A stretch of DNA of 64,000 nt from Dechloromonas sp. Dech2017 (GTDB lineage: Bacteria; Pseudomonadota; Gammaproteobacteria; Burkholderiales; Rhodocyclaceae): contig SSXW01000002.1 in NCBI GenBank assembly GCA_009469585.1, forward strand, positions 245,326-309,325, given 5' to 3'. Below the pieces are notes generated by a model. The model made no database searches. It was given only the letters and a program-made list of their open reading frames with translations, and had not been told where the DNA came from. The translations under genes and the position numbers were made by a program. Shown piece after piece: positions 26,170-37,244 of the stretch; position 1 is the stretch's first letter; the number at the start of each line of letters is the position of its first letter.

Positions 26170-26727
26170 TTATTTCAGGAATTGATCGATCTTCTTCAGC
26201 AGTTCCGGGCTATCCGGCGCGGTCAGGCTGGTGAACGACACCACCTGGGTGGCATCGCGGCTGATCAGGTACTTGTGGAAATTCCATAGCGGCCGGCTAC
26301 CCGATTTCTCGGCCAGCTGGCGATAGAAGGGGTTGGCCTGACTTCCCTTGACCACCGTCTTGCCGACCATCGGAAATTCGACGCCGTAGGTCAGCCGGCA
26401 AAACTCGGCGATTTCCTTCTCGCTCCCCGGCTCCTGGTCGCCGAAGTCGTTGGAGGGAAAGCCGAGGACGACCAGGCCCTTGTCGCCCAGCCGGGCGTAC
26501 AGTTTTTCCAGGCCGTCGTACTGGCCGGTAAAACCGCAGAAGCTGGCCGTATTGACGACGAGGATCACCTTGCCGGCGTACTGGCAGAGCGGCATCGGCT
26601 TGCCATCCTGCAAAGCGGGAAAGGTGTGACGAAGCAGGGCCGGACAATCACCGGCCGTCGCCGGTGGCAGCAGGGCTATCGACAAGCCGGCGGCAAACAC
26701 CAGACGGCGTACGAGATACTTGAACAC
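26170..26727 (-). CDS. Exported glutathione-peroxidase-family thiol peroxidase
   Basis: A 185-residue protein with a GTG start and AAGGAG site 6 bases upstream. The signal peptide (FAAGLSIALLPPATA) targets it to the periplasm. Active-site residues are visible: peroxidatic Cys in NTASFCGFTGQYDGLEKLY, Gln in GFPSNDFGDQEPGS, and Trp-Asn in WNFHKYLI. As the first gene of the operon it is a sensible defence against photo- or lipid-peroxides. Cys replaces selenocysteine, as is usual in bacteria. Confidence 0.92.
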   Translation of the reverse strand: MFKYLVRRLVFAAGLSIALLPPATAGDCPALLRHTFPALQDGKPMPLCQYAGKVILVVNTASFCGFTGQYDGLEKLYARLGDKGLVVLGFPSNDFGDQEPGSEKEIAEFCRLTYGVEFPMVGKTVVKGSQANPFYRQLAEKSGSRPLWNFHKYLISRDATQVVSFTSLTAPDSPELLKKIDQFLK

Positions 26728-26737
26728 TTGCAGCTCC

Positions 26738-26834
26738 TTTGTTTATTTGTCCTAGACAAACCACCTGTTTGTTCGTAAGATAGGGGCCATGGATCCATTT
26801 GTCAACAGTTTGTACATGCTTTGTTCAGGACAAA
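26738..26834. promoter_or_regulatory. Divergent control region with CarH/LitR-type operator repeats and two overlapping promoters
   Basis: TTTGTN hexamers recur at 26738, 26746, 26768, 26798, 26809 and 26820. The last three are exactly 11 bp apart in direct orientation. TTTGTC-CTA-GACAAA (26746-26760) is a perfect inverted repeat, and TTTGTT-CAG-GACAAA (26820-26834) is nearly one. The operon promoter on the minus strand is TTGACA (26800-26805), 17-bp spacer, TATCTT (26777-26782). The regulator promoter on the plus strand is TAGACA (26753-26758), 17-bp spacer, TAAGAT (26776-26781). Both -35 boxes overlap operator repeats. Confidence 0.8.
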
Positions 26835-26835
26835 T

Positions 26836-27738
26836 ATGAACTCGCCCGGTTTCAACATTGCCGCCGTCGAACGCGACACCGGCCTCTCCAAGGATGTGCT
26901 GCGCATGTGGGAGCGGCGCTACGGCTTTCCCGTCCCGGAACGCGACGCCAACGGCGAACGCTGCTATCCGGCCGACCAGGTGGATCGCCTGCGCCTGATC
27001 AAACGCCTGATGGATCAAGGCCACCGGCCGGGCAAGCTGATGGCGGCCAGCCCCGAGGCACTGGCCGAACTGGCGCCGCGCCGGCCCCAGGCGACAGCCC
27101 GCTGCCTGCCGGAAGACACCGCCGAACTGGACGCCCTGGTCGCCCTGATCAAGGCGCACGATGCCGCCGGCTACCAGCAGGCCATGCAGCAACGGCTGGC
27201 CCGCCAGGGTTTGCTGCGTTTTGTCCAGGACACCGTGGCGCCGCTCACCATCCATGTCGGCGAAGCCTGGGAGGACGGCCGCGTCGCGGTCTTCGAGGAA
27301 CACCTGTACACCGAGCTGACCAAGCGCCTGCTCCGCCAGGTGATCGCCAGCCTGCCGCCCGGCACCCGGCGGCCGCGCGTGCTGCTGACCAGCCTGCCCG
27401 ACGAATTGCACGTCCTCGGCCTGCTCATGGCCGAGGCCTTGTTCACGCTGGAGGGGGCGCAATGCATCCCGCTCGGCACCCAGGTCCCGCTCGTCGACAT
27501 CGCCCGCGCCGCCGAGGCGCATCGCGCCGACATCGTCGGCCTGTCTTTCTCGGCCGCCTTCCCGGCCCGCCAGATTCCCGGCCTGCTGAGCCAGTTGCGC
27601 GCCCAGATCCCGCCGTCGACCACGCTGTGGGCCGGCGGTCGCGGCGTCACCCGCCTGGCCGCTCAGGATGGGGTCAGGCTGATCGACACCCTGGACGACG
27701 CCATCGCCGCCCTGCGCGACTGGCGCCCCACCATCTGA
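26836..27738 (+). CDS. MerR-family regulator with B12-binding domain (CarH/LitR-type light sensor)
   Basis: A 300-residue protein. The N-terminal MerR helix-turn-helix (residues 6-70: TGLSKDVLRMWERRYGFP) is followed by a B12-binding helical bundle and Rossmann domain. The adenosyl-capping signature W-x9-E-H is intact (W145, E155, H156), and the lower-ligand His is in an E-L-H-V-L-G motif (H192), a spacing like that of Thermus CarH. It should therefore bind adenosylcobalamin, repress in the dark as a tetramer and release DNA when light breaks the Co-C bond. It is divergent from the nine-gene operon at 19324-26727 and probably controls it and itself. Confidence 0.9.
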   Translation: MNSPGFNIAAVERDTGLSKDVLRMWERRYGFPVPERDANGERCYPADQVDRLRLIKRLMDQGHRPGKLMAASPEALAELAPRRPQATARCLPEDTAELDALVALIKAHDAAGYQQAMQQRLARQGLLRFVQDTVAPLTIHVGEAWEDGRVAVFEEHLYTELTKRLLRQVIASLPPGTRRPRVLLTSLPDELHVLGLLMAEALFTLEGAQCIPLGTQVPLVDIARAAEAHRADIVGLSFSAAFPARQIPGLLSQLRAQIPPSTTLWAGGRGVTRLAAQDGVRLIDTLDDAIAALRDWRPTI

Positions 27739-27890
27739 TCGATTGTGCAACGGCCGGCATGCGGGTATGTTGGCGATAAGCTGCCATCCCCGAGCAGGCC
27801 CTGCCCGACCATTCGCCGCCCTCATGCCCCCAGCCCCTCCTTGCCTGCCTGCCACCCTGACCCGGGCCGGCCGCCGCCCACCGCCCGCCC
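27739..27890. other. Intergenic region before the hybrid kinase
   Basis: 152 bases with no recognisable gene, clear promoter, terminator hairpin or repeat. It is rich in C-runs. Confidence 0.5.
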
Positions 27891-31259
<3,369 letters not shown>

Positions 31260-31281
31260 AGCGACCATGACCGGCCGCATT

Positions 31282-31322
31282 CCCGCGGTCGACGGCAAAT
31301 TTCGGCCAAAATCGAAATTGGC
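31282..31322 (-). repeat. Dispersed motif copy 8
   Basis: On the minus strand AATTTCGATTTTGGCCGAAA, then TTT and the near-exact core GCCGTCGACCGCGGG. It is intergenic, 22 bases after the hybrid-kinase stop. Confidence 0.85.
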
Positions 31323-31388
31323 CGGTGGCTTGGGCCGAACCCGCCCAGGCCCTAAAATAGCTGCCTTCCCATCCCGCCCCACGCCGCC

Positions 31389-31877
31389 ATGACCTACGCC
31401 GCCCCCGCCTTCGAATCGAAAATCTGCCCGCCCGAGCAGCTGGCGACGCGCACCGGCGCGCTGGCCCGGCCGCTGGTGTTCACCAACGGCTGCTTCGACA
31501 TCCTGCACCGCGGCCACGTCACCTACCTGGCCCAGGCCGCCGCCCTCGGCGCCAGCCTGGTCGTGGCGCTCAACAGCGACGCCTCGGTCAAGCGCCTGGG
31601 CAAGGGCGACGACCGCCCGGTCAACGCGCTGGCCGACCGCCTGGCGGTGATGGCGGCGCTCGGTTGCGTGACGCTGGTCACCTGGTTCGACGAGGACACG
31701 CCGCTCGAACGCATCGTGGAATGCCGGCCGGAAGTTCTGGTCAAGGGTGGCGACTGGCCGGTGGACAAGATCGTCGGCTGCCGCGAAGTGCTGGGCTGGG
31801 GCGGCAGCGTGCATTCCATCCCCTTCCTGCACGAGAAATCGACGACGGCGCTGCTCGACAAGATCCGCCGCCTGTAA
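31389..31877 (+). CDS. D-glycero-beta-D-manno-heptose 1-phosphate adenylyltransferase
   Basis: A 162-residue nucleotidyltransferase (RfaE2/HldE C-terminal type) that makes ADP-heptose for the lipopolysaccharide inner core. The cytidylyltransferase-fold ATP site FTNGCFDILHRGHVTYL is clear, with LNSDASVKRLGKGDDRPVN and VLVKGGDWPVDKIVG typical of the heptose enzyme. It occurs as a free-standing gene, so the kinase half (RfaE1) must be elsewhere. Confidence 0.93.
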   Translation: MTYAAPAFESKICPPEQLATRTGALARPLVFTNGCFDILHRGHVTYLAQAAALGASLVVALNSDASVKRLGKGDDRPVNALADRLAVMAALGCVTLVTWFDEDTPLERIVECRPEVLVKGGDWPVDKIVGCREVLGWGGSVHSIPFLHEKSTTALLDKIRRL

Positions 31878-31971
31878 GGCGAAGCGCGGCGGGAACATTC
31901 GCCGCCCACCGGCGATCTACTGGCCAAGGCCGGCGTCGTCGCGCCGGCTACATTGCTTGCCGCGAGGTCGC

Positions 31972-32427
31972 ATGGACGCCGCCCTGATCGCCTACCTGCT
32001 CGCCGCCGCCATCCGCATCACCGGGCTGCCGGGGGTTGCCGCCGCGCACCTGCCGGAGTTCGTCGCCCTGCCGGCCCGCGAGCTGGAACGCCAGGTCTGC
32101 CCGGACGGCGGCAACGGCTGCCGCGGCATCGTCGCCTATTTCGACCGCCTGCATTTCCGCATCCTGTACCGCGACACGCTCGATCTCGAGCAGCCCTTCG
32201 ACCACTCCTTCCTGCTCCACGAAATCGTCCATGTGCTGCAGTACCGCGAGTTCGGCAACGCCATGTATGCCGACTGCCGCAGCACGCTGCGCACCGAGGC
32301 CGAGGCCTACCGGGCGCAGAACCGCTACCTGCGCGACACCGGCCAGCTGGCCTACGTCGGCTTCTCGCTGCGGACCACCGACTGCGCCGGGGCCGGCCTT
32401 GGCCGGCTGGCGCCCGGCCCGGCCTGA
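31972..32427 (+). CDS. DUF6647-like protein with HExxH zinc-peptidase motif
   Basis: A 151-residue protein. The central segment FLLHEIVHVLQYREFGNAMYADC contains HEIVH, the zinc-binding signature of metallopeptidases, and a further acidic residue (TEAEAYRAQNRYL) could supply the third ligand. Two Cys pairs suggest export or disulfides; the N-terminal helix is only weakly signal-like. Activity is untested. The C-terminal tail after residue 145 is Gly/Pro-rich. Confidence 0.7.
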   Translation: MDAALIAYLLAAAIRITGLPGVAAAHLPEFVALPARELERQVCPDGGNGCRGIVAYFDRLHFRILYRDTLDLEQPFDHSFLLHEIVHVLQYREFGNAMYADCRSTLRTEAEAYRAQNRYLRDTGQLAYVGFSLRTTDCAGAGLGRLAPGPA

Positions 32428-32452
32428 GCCGTGACCAGGCCGCCCCAGCCGC

Positions 32453-34345
32453 TCAGAGCACGACCTGGGTGCCCAGCTCGACCACCCGGTTGCTGGGGAT
32501 CTTGAAGTAGGCGGTGGCCGAACCGGCGTTGCGGAACATGGCGACGAAAATCTTCTCGCGCCAGAAGGCCAGCTCCGAGCCGAGCCGCGGGATCAGCGTT
32601 TCGCGGCCGATGAAATACGAGGTGTCGAGCGGCGTCAGCTCCAGCCCGCTCCCGGCGCACAGGGCGAGCGCCCCGGGGATGTCCGGCTCGTCCATGAAGC
32701 CGTACTGGATGATGACGCTCCAGAAATTTTCCTTGAGCGGCCGCACCTCGACGCGGTCGATCTCCGGCACATAGGGCGTATCGAAGAACTGCACCGAGAG
32801 CAGCAGCACGCGCTCGTGCAGCACCTTGTTGTGCATCAGGTTGTGCAGCATGGCGTGCGGCACGCCTTTGGGATCGGCGTTGAGGAAGACGGCGGTGCCT
32901 TCGACGCGGGTCGGCAGCGACGAGGCGAGCGAGTCGAGGAAGGGCTCGAGCTCCAGGCGCTCGCCCTTGAGGCGCTCGGCGAGCAGTTCGCGGCCGCGCT
33001 TCCAGGTCGTCATCAGGATAAAGACGCCCATCCCGGCGACCAGCGGGAACCAGCCGCCATCGGGAATCTTCAGAATGTTGGCGGCAAGGAAGACGAGCTC
33101 GACCGAGAGGAAGCAGGCAAAGAGCAGGCCGGCCTTGGCCCACCCCCAGTTCCACACCTTGGCGACGACGACGGTGGCGAGCAGCGAGGTGATCACCATG
33201 TCGCCGGTCACCGCGATGCCGTAGGCGGCGGCCAGGTTGTTCGACGACTTGAAGCCGAGGACGAGGATCATCACCGCCACCATCAGTCCCCAGTTCACCG
33301 CCGGCAGGTAGATCTGGCCCTGCTCCTGCTCCGAGGTGTGCTGCACCTCCATGCGCGGCACGAAGCCGAGCTGCATGGCCTGGCGGGTCACCGAGAAGGC
33401 GCCGGAAATGACCGCCTGGGAGGCGATCACCGTGGCCACGGTGGCCAGCCCGATCAGCGGGTAGAGCGCCCAGCCCGGGGCCGAGCGGTAGAAGGGATTG
33501 TCGGCGTTGGCCGGGTCGGCCAGGATCAGCGCCCCCTGCCCGAAGTAGTTGAGGACCAGGGCGGGCAGCACGAAGGCGAACCAGGCGCGGGCGATCGGCT
33601 TGCGGCCGAAATGGCCCATGTCGGCGTAGAGCGCCTCGGCCCCGGTCACGGCGAGCACGACGTTGCCCATGGCCATCAGCGCCATGGCCTTGTTGGCGAA
33701 CAGGAACTCGACCCCGAACACCGGGTTGAGGGCGGCCAGGATTTCCGGGTGGCTGACGATGTTGCTGATGCCAAGCACGGCCAGCACGGTGAACCAGACC
33801 ACCATGACCGGCCCGAAAAAGGCGCCGACCACGGCCGTGCCGCTTTTCTGCACGAAGAAGAGCAGGAAGAGGACGACGATGGTGAGCGGGATGACGAAAG
33901 CGTGGAGCACCGGCGCCCCGACCTCCAGCCCCTCGACCGCCGACAGCACCGAGATGGCCGGCGTCACCATGCCATCGCCGTAGAACATGGCCGCCCCGAG
34001 CACGCCGAGGATCATGATGGCCTTGGCCTGGCGCGGCTTCTCCTGGGCCGTGTGCAGGGCCAGCGCGATCAGCGCCATGATGCCGCCCTCGCCCCGGTTG
34101 TCGGCGCGGGTGATGAACATCACGTACTTGACCGAGACGACAATGACCAACGCCCAGAAGAACAGCGACAGGCTGCCGTAGATGTTGGCCTCCACCGCCG
34201 GAATCGGGTGATTGCCGGCGAAGACCTCCTTCATGGCGTACAGCGGGCTGGTCCCGATATCGCCATAGACCACGCCGAGGGCGGCCAGGGCCAGCGCGGC
34301 GAAGCGCTTGCCGGTGACTTCGGCGGCTGCTTGGTGATTACTCAT
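32453..34345 (-). CDS. kup: Low-affinity potassium transporter Kup
   Basis: A 630-residue KUP/HAK/KT K+:H+ symporter. About twelve membrane helices are followed by a cytoplasmic C-terminal domain from residue 450. Signatures: LGVVYGDIGTSPLYAMKE at the N-terminus and MFYGDGMVTPAISVLSAVEGL. Length is normal. It is convergent with the DUF6647 gene, with 25 bases between stops. Together with the RCK channel at 17.5 kb it gives the cell two K+ systems in this window. Confidence 0.96.
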   Translation of the reverse strand: MSNHQAAAEVTGKRFAALALAALGVVYGDIGTSPLYAMKEVFAGNHPIPAVEANIYGSLSLFFWALVIVVSVKYVMFITRADNRGEGGIMALIALALHTAQEKPRQAKAIMILGVLGAAMFYGDGMVTPAISVLSAVEGLEVGAPVLHAFVIPLTIVVLFLLFFVQKSGTAVVGAFFGPVMVVWFTVLAVLGISNIVSHPEILAALNPVFGVEFLFANKAMALMAMGNVVLAVTGAEALYADMGHFGRKPIARAWFAFVLPALVLNYFGQGALILADPANADNPFYRSAPGWALYPLIGLATVATVIASQAVISGAFSVTRQAMQLGFVPRMEVQHTSEQEQGQIYLPAVNWGLMVAVMILVLGFKSSNNLAAAYGIAVTGDMVITSLLATVVVAKVWNWGWAKAGLLFACFLSVELVFLAANILKIPDGGWFPLVAGMGVFILMTTWKRGRELLAERLKGERLELEPFLDSLASSLPTRVEGTAVFLNADPKGVPHAMLHNLMHNKVLHERVLLLSVQFFDTPYVPEIDRVEVRPLKENFWSVIIQYGFMDEPDIPGALALCAGSGLELTPLDTSYFIGRETLIPRLGSELAFWREKIFVAMFRNAGSATAYFKIPSNRVVELGTQVVL

Positions 34346-34410
34346 GCTGCGTTACTCCCTGCTCCGGCGACCCTCTCGGGGAGTCGCTCGGCCGGCATCG
34401 GCCAGATGCC

Positions 34411-35259
34411 TCAGCCGCCCAGCGCCGACTTCAGCGACAGGACTTCGTCTTCCGACTCGTCGATGATCTCGGCCAGCGTCTCGGCATCGAACAGGTCGTC
34501 GAGCACCGAGGTATCGACCACGCCGTCGAGTTCCGGGTCGCGCCAGCCGGCCGTCCGGTTGGCGATCTTGTTGGCCACGTAGAGGACGTTGGACAGATTG
34601 TCGATGGCCTTGATCTCGCGGTCGGTTTCGTGCTCCTGCACGGCGAGCAGCACCGATTCCGGCGACCCGAGGGCCGACAGCAGGGCATGGCCGATGTTGT
34701 CGTGCCAGCCGACAAGCAGCGCGTGCAGCTCGACCGGGTCATTGACCAGCTCGGGAAAATTGGCCGCCCGCGACATCAGGTAGAAAACCCCGAGATCGTG
34801 CACCAGGCCGGTGAACATCGCCTCGTCGCCGTTGATCCTGGCGACCTTGCGGGCCAGCACCCGGCACAGCGCGGCGACATGCGAGGTGTGCTCCCACAGG
34901 CGCTTGGAAATGCCCTCGAAGGGCTGCATCTGCTTCGACTTGAGCAACTGCTCCATGGCCACGGCGAAGGAAACGGTGCGCACCGCCTCCATGCCGACCC
35001 GGAGGATCGCCGTCTTGACGTCGGCCACCTCGCGCCCGCTCGGATTGAGCGCCACCGAATTGGCCATGCGGATGATCTTGGCGCTCATCAGCGGCTCGGC
35101 GCCGACCAGCTTGGCCAGCTGCTCGACGCTGAGGTTGGGGTCCTTGAGCGCCGAACGGACCTGGAAGGTGATGTCGAGAAAGGTCGGGAAGGTGATCTCG
35201 TCGCCGGACAGGTCGCGGGCGATGTCTTCGAGAATCTTGAAGGTGACGGCATTGCTCAT
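34411..35259 (-). CDS. HDOD-domain signalling protein
   Basis: A 282-residue protein dominated by an HDOD domain (residues 15-215: FPTFLDITFQVRSALKDPNLSVEQLAKLVGAEP ... CRVLARKVARINGDEAMFTGLVHDLGVFYL). The HD pair His-Asp is present in VHDLG, but the full HD-GYP motif is not, so phosphodiesterase activity is not expected. Such proteins act in regulation of motility, biofilm or stress. It sits between kup and ssb on the same strand. Confidence 0.88.
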   Translation of the reverse strand: MSNAVTFKILEDIARDLSGDEITFPTFLDITFQVRSALKDPNLSVEQLAKLVGAEPLMSAKIIRMANSVALNPSGREVADVKTAILRVGMEAVRTVSFAVAMEQLLKSKQMQPFEGISKRLWEHTSHVAALCRVLARKVARINGDEAMFTGLVHDLGVFYLMSRAANFPELVNDPVELHALLVGWHDNIGHALLSALGSPESVLLAVQEHETDREIKAIDNLSNVLYVANKIANRTAGWRDPELDGVVDTSVLDDLFDAETLAEIIDESEDEVLSLKSALGG

Positions 35260-35321
35260 GGCTGCTTACCTCGGGTCGACAGCGGCCGGGCGGCGGCGAT
35301 GCAGCGCCGCCCGGGGCTGCG

Positions 35322-35777
35322 TTAGAACGGAATATCGTCGCCCAGATCGTCGAAGGAAGGCTTCGGCTTGTTCTTGGGCGGGGCCGGCGCGTAGTCGGTC
35401 GGCTCGTCGTAGCCGCCGGAAGAGGCCGGCGCGCCCATGCCCTGGCGCGAGCCGAGCATCTGCATTTCGGTGGCCTCGATTTCGGTGGTGTAGCGGTCCT
35501 GACCTTCCTTGTCCTGCCACTTGCGGGTCTTGATGCGGCCTTCGAGATAGACCTGCGAACCCTTCTTCAGGTACTGGCCGGCGATCTCGGCCAGCTTGCG
35601 GTAGAAAACCACGCGGTGCCATTCGGTGATCTCGCGCTTCTCGCCGCTGTTCTTGTCCTTCCAGCTTTCGGTGGTGGCCAGGCGGATGTTGCAGACGGCG
35701 TCGCCGCTGGCGGTGTAGCGGGTTTCCGGGTCGGCGCCCAGATTGCCGACGAGAATGACTTTATTGACCGATGCCAT
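35322..35777 (-). CDS. ssb: Single-stranded DNA-binding protein
   Basis: A 151-residue protein. The OB-fold begins [20 protein letters not shown], the flexible linker is Gly/Pro/Asn-poor but disordered, and the acidic tip DDLGDDIPF is the partner-binding tail typical of SSB. It protects ssDNA and recruits repair and replication proteins. It lies 12 bases after the MFS gene, an MFS-ssb order common in betaproteobacteria where uvrA is usually the divergent neighbour. Confidence 0.97.
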   Translation of the reverse strand: MASVNKVILVGNLGADPETRYTASGDAVCNIRLATTESWKDKNSGEKREITEWHRVVFYRKLAEIAGQYLKKGSQVYLEGRIKTRKWQDKEGQDRYTTEIEATEMQMLGSRQGMGAPASSGGYDEPTDYAPAPPKNKPKPSFDDLGDDIPF

Positions 35778-35789
35778 GAACAGTGTCTC

Positions 35790-36998
35790 CTAAGCAGTGT
35801 GGTTCGCAGCGGCGGCAACGCGCCGTTGCGGGAAATTCATCGAGCTTGCCACCGCCAGCCAGAGCACGATCAGCCCGGCACAGGCGGCGAAAACCGCATT
35901 ATCGCCGAAATTCTGCGCGAGATAGCCGCCGGCCGCGCCGCCGATGAACAGCCCGACGGCCTGCGTCGTGTTGTAAACACCGAGCGCGGCGCCCTTGGCG
36001 GCGGGCGGTGCGGTGCGCGAGACGAGCGAGGGCAGCGTCGCCTCGAGCACGTTGAAGGCGACGAAGAAGAGCAGCAGCCACAGGGCCAGCGACCACAGGC
36101 TGGCGTGGAACAGGAAGAGGCCGGCCTGGACGACGACGAGCAGGCCGATGGCGCCGATGAAGACCGGCCGCATCTTGTCCTTGCGCTCGGCGGCGATGAT
36201 CGCCGGCACCATGATGGCGAAGGAGGCCAGCACGGCCGGCAGGTAAACCTGCCAGTGGGCCGCCGCCGGCAGGCCGCCCTGGTTGACCAAAGCGTGCGGC
36301 AGGACGACGAACATCGCCATCTGCACCATGTGCAGCACGCCGATGCCGAGGTTGAGGCGGAGCAGATCGGGATCGCCCAGCACCTGGCGCAGCGGCAGCT
36401 TGCCATGGCCATGCGGCGCCGGGGCCGGCGGCACGGCCTTGAGCAGGGTGACGATGCCGGCCAGGGCGAGGATGCCGGTCAGCGAGAACAGGCCGCCCAT
36501 GCCGATCCAGCCATAGAGGATCGGCGCCCCGACCAGCGACAGCGCGAAGACCAGGCCGATCGACGAGCCGATCATGGCCATCACCTTGGTGCGGTGCTCC
36601 TCGCGCGTCAGGTCGGCGGCCAGCGCGGTGACCGCCGCCGAGATGGCGCCCATGCCCTGCAGCACGCGGCCGACGATGATCCACGTCATGTCCGGCGCCC
36701 AGGCGGCGACGAAGCTGCCCAGCGCGAAGATGAGCAGGCCGACGACGATGACCCGCTTGCGCCCCCACAGGTCGGAGGCGATGCCGTAGGGAATCTGGAA
36801 AAAGGCCTGGGTCAGCCCGTAGGCACCGAGCGCCAGGCCGACCATGGCCAGGTCGTCGCCGCCGGGCAGCGTCTTGGCGTACACCGAGAACACCGGCAGG
36901 ATCAGGAACAGGCCCAGCATGCGCAGGGCGAAGATGGCAGCCAGCGAAGCACCGGCGCGGCGCTCTTCGGGACTCATGCGGTCAGCGGGAGAAGACAT
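35790..36998 (-). CDS. MFS transporter, YajR-like
   Basis: A 402-residue protein with twelve predicted membrane helices. Motif A is intact (GIASDLWGRKRVIVVGL) and the N-terminal ALRMLGLFLILPVFSVYA is typical of the YajR/drug-H+ antiporter subgroup. It lacks the C-terminal YAM domain of E. coli YajR. It is likely co-transcribed with ssb. Substrate is unknown. Confidence 0.9.
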   Translation of the reverse strand: MSSPADRMSPEERRAGASLAAIFALRMLGLFLILPVFSVYAKTLPGGDDLAMVGLALGAYGLTQAFFQIPYGIASDLWGRKRVIVVGLLIFALGSFVAAWAPDMTWIIVGRVLQGMGAISAAVTALAADLTREEHRTKVMAMIGSSIGLVFALSLVGAPILYGWIGMGGLFSLTGILALAGIVTLLKAVPPAPAPHGHGKLPLRQVLGDPDLLRLNLGIGVLHMVQMAMFVVLPHALVNQGGLPAAAHWQVYLPAVLASFAIMVPAIIAAERKDKMRPVFIGAIGLLVVVQAGLFLFHASLWSLALWLLLFFVAFNVLEATLPSLVSRTAPPAAKGAALGVYNTTQAVGLFIGGAAGGYLAQNFGDNAVFAACAGLIVLWLAVASSMNFPQRRVAAAANHTA

Positions 36999-37244
36999 GG
37001 AGGTTTGCTTTTGTTGCGTTGCAGCGAGAGGGGCATATTAGCAGGTTTAACCGGGCCACCGGCCAAGTTGCCGCCTGGCGGGGCAGACGGCAACTGATCG
37101 GGCGGCCCGCCCCCAGCCTCGCCCGGCGGCGGGCAGCTTTTCGTTTTTGGCCGAAATTTCCCGTCGACCGCAGCAATCGCCCCGCAATCCCGATGGCATG
37201 GTTAAACTGCGCCTTTCGCCGCCCTCAAGCTCTCTCCGCCGCTC
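36999..37244. other. Intergenic region at the left edge of the accessory block
   Basis: 246 bases between the MFS gene and the restriction-modification gene. It is GC-rich with one dispersed-motif copy (37139-37178) and no recognisable promoter hexamers. The divergent neighbour expected from conserved order (uvrA) is not here. Confidence 0.5.
37139..37178 (+). repeat. Dispersed motif copy 9
   Basis: TTTTCGTTTTTGGCCGAAAT then TTC and CCGTCGACCGCAGC plus AATCG. It is intergenic, between the MFS gene and the restriction-modification gene. Confidence 0.9.
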
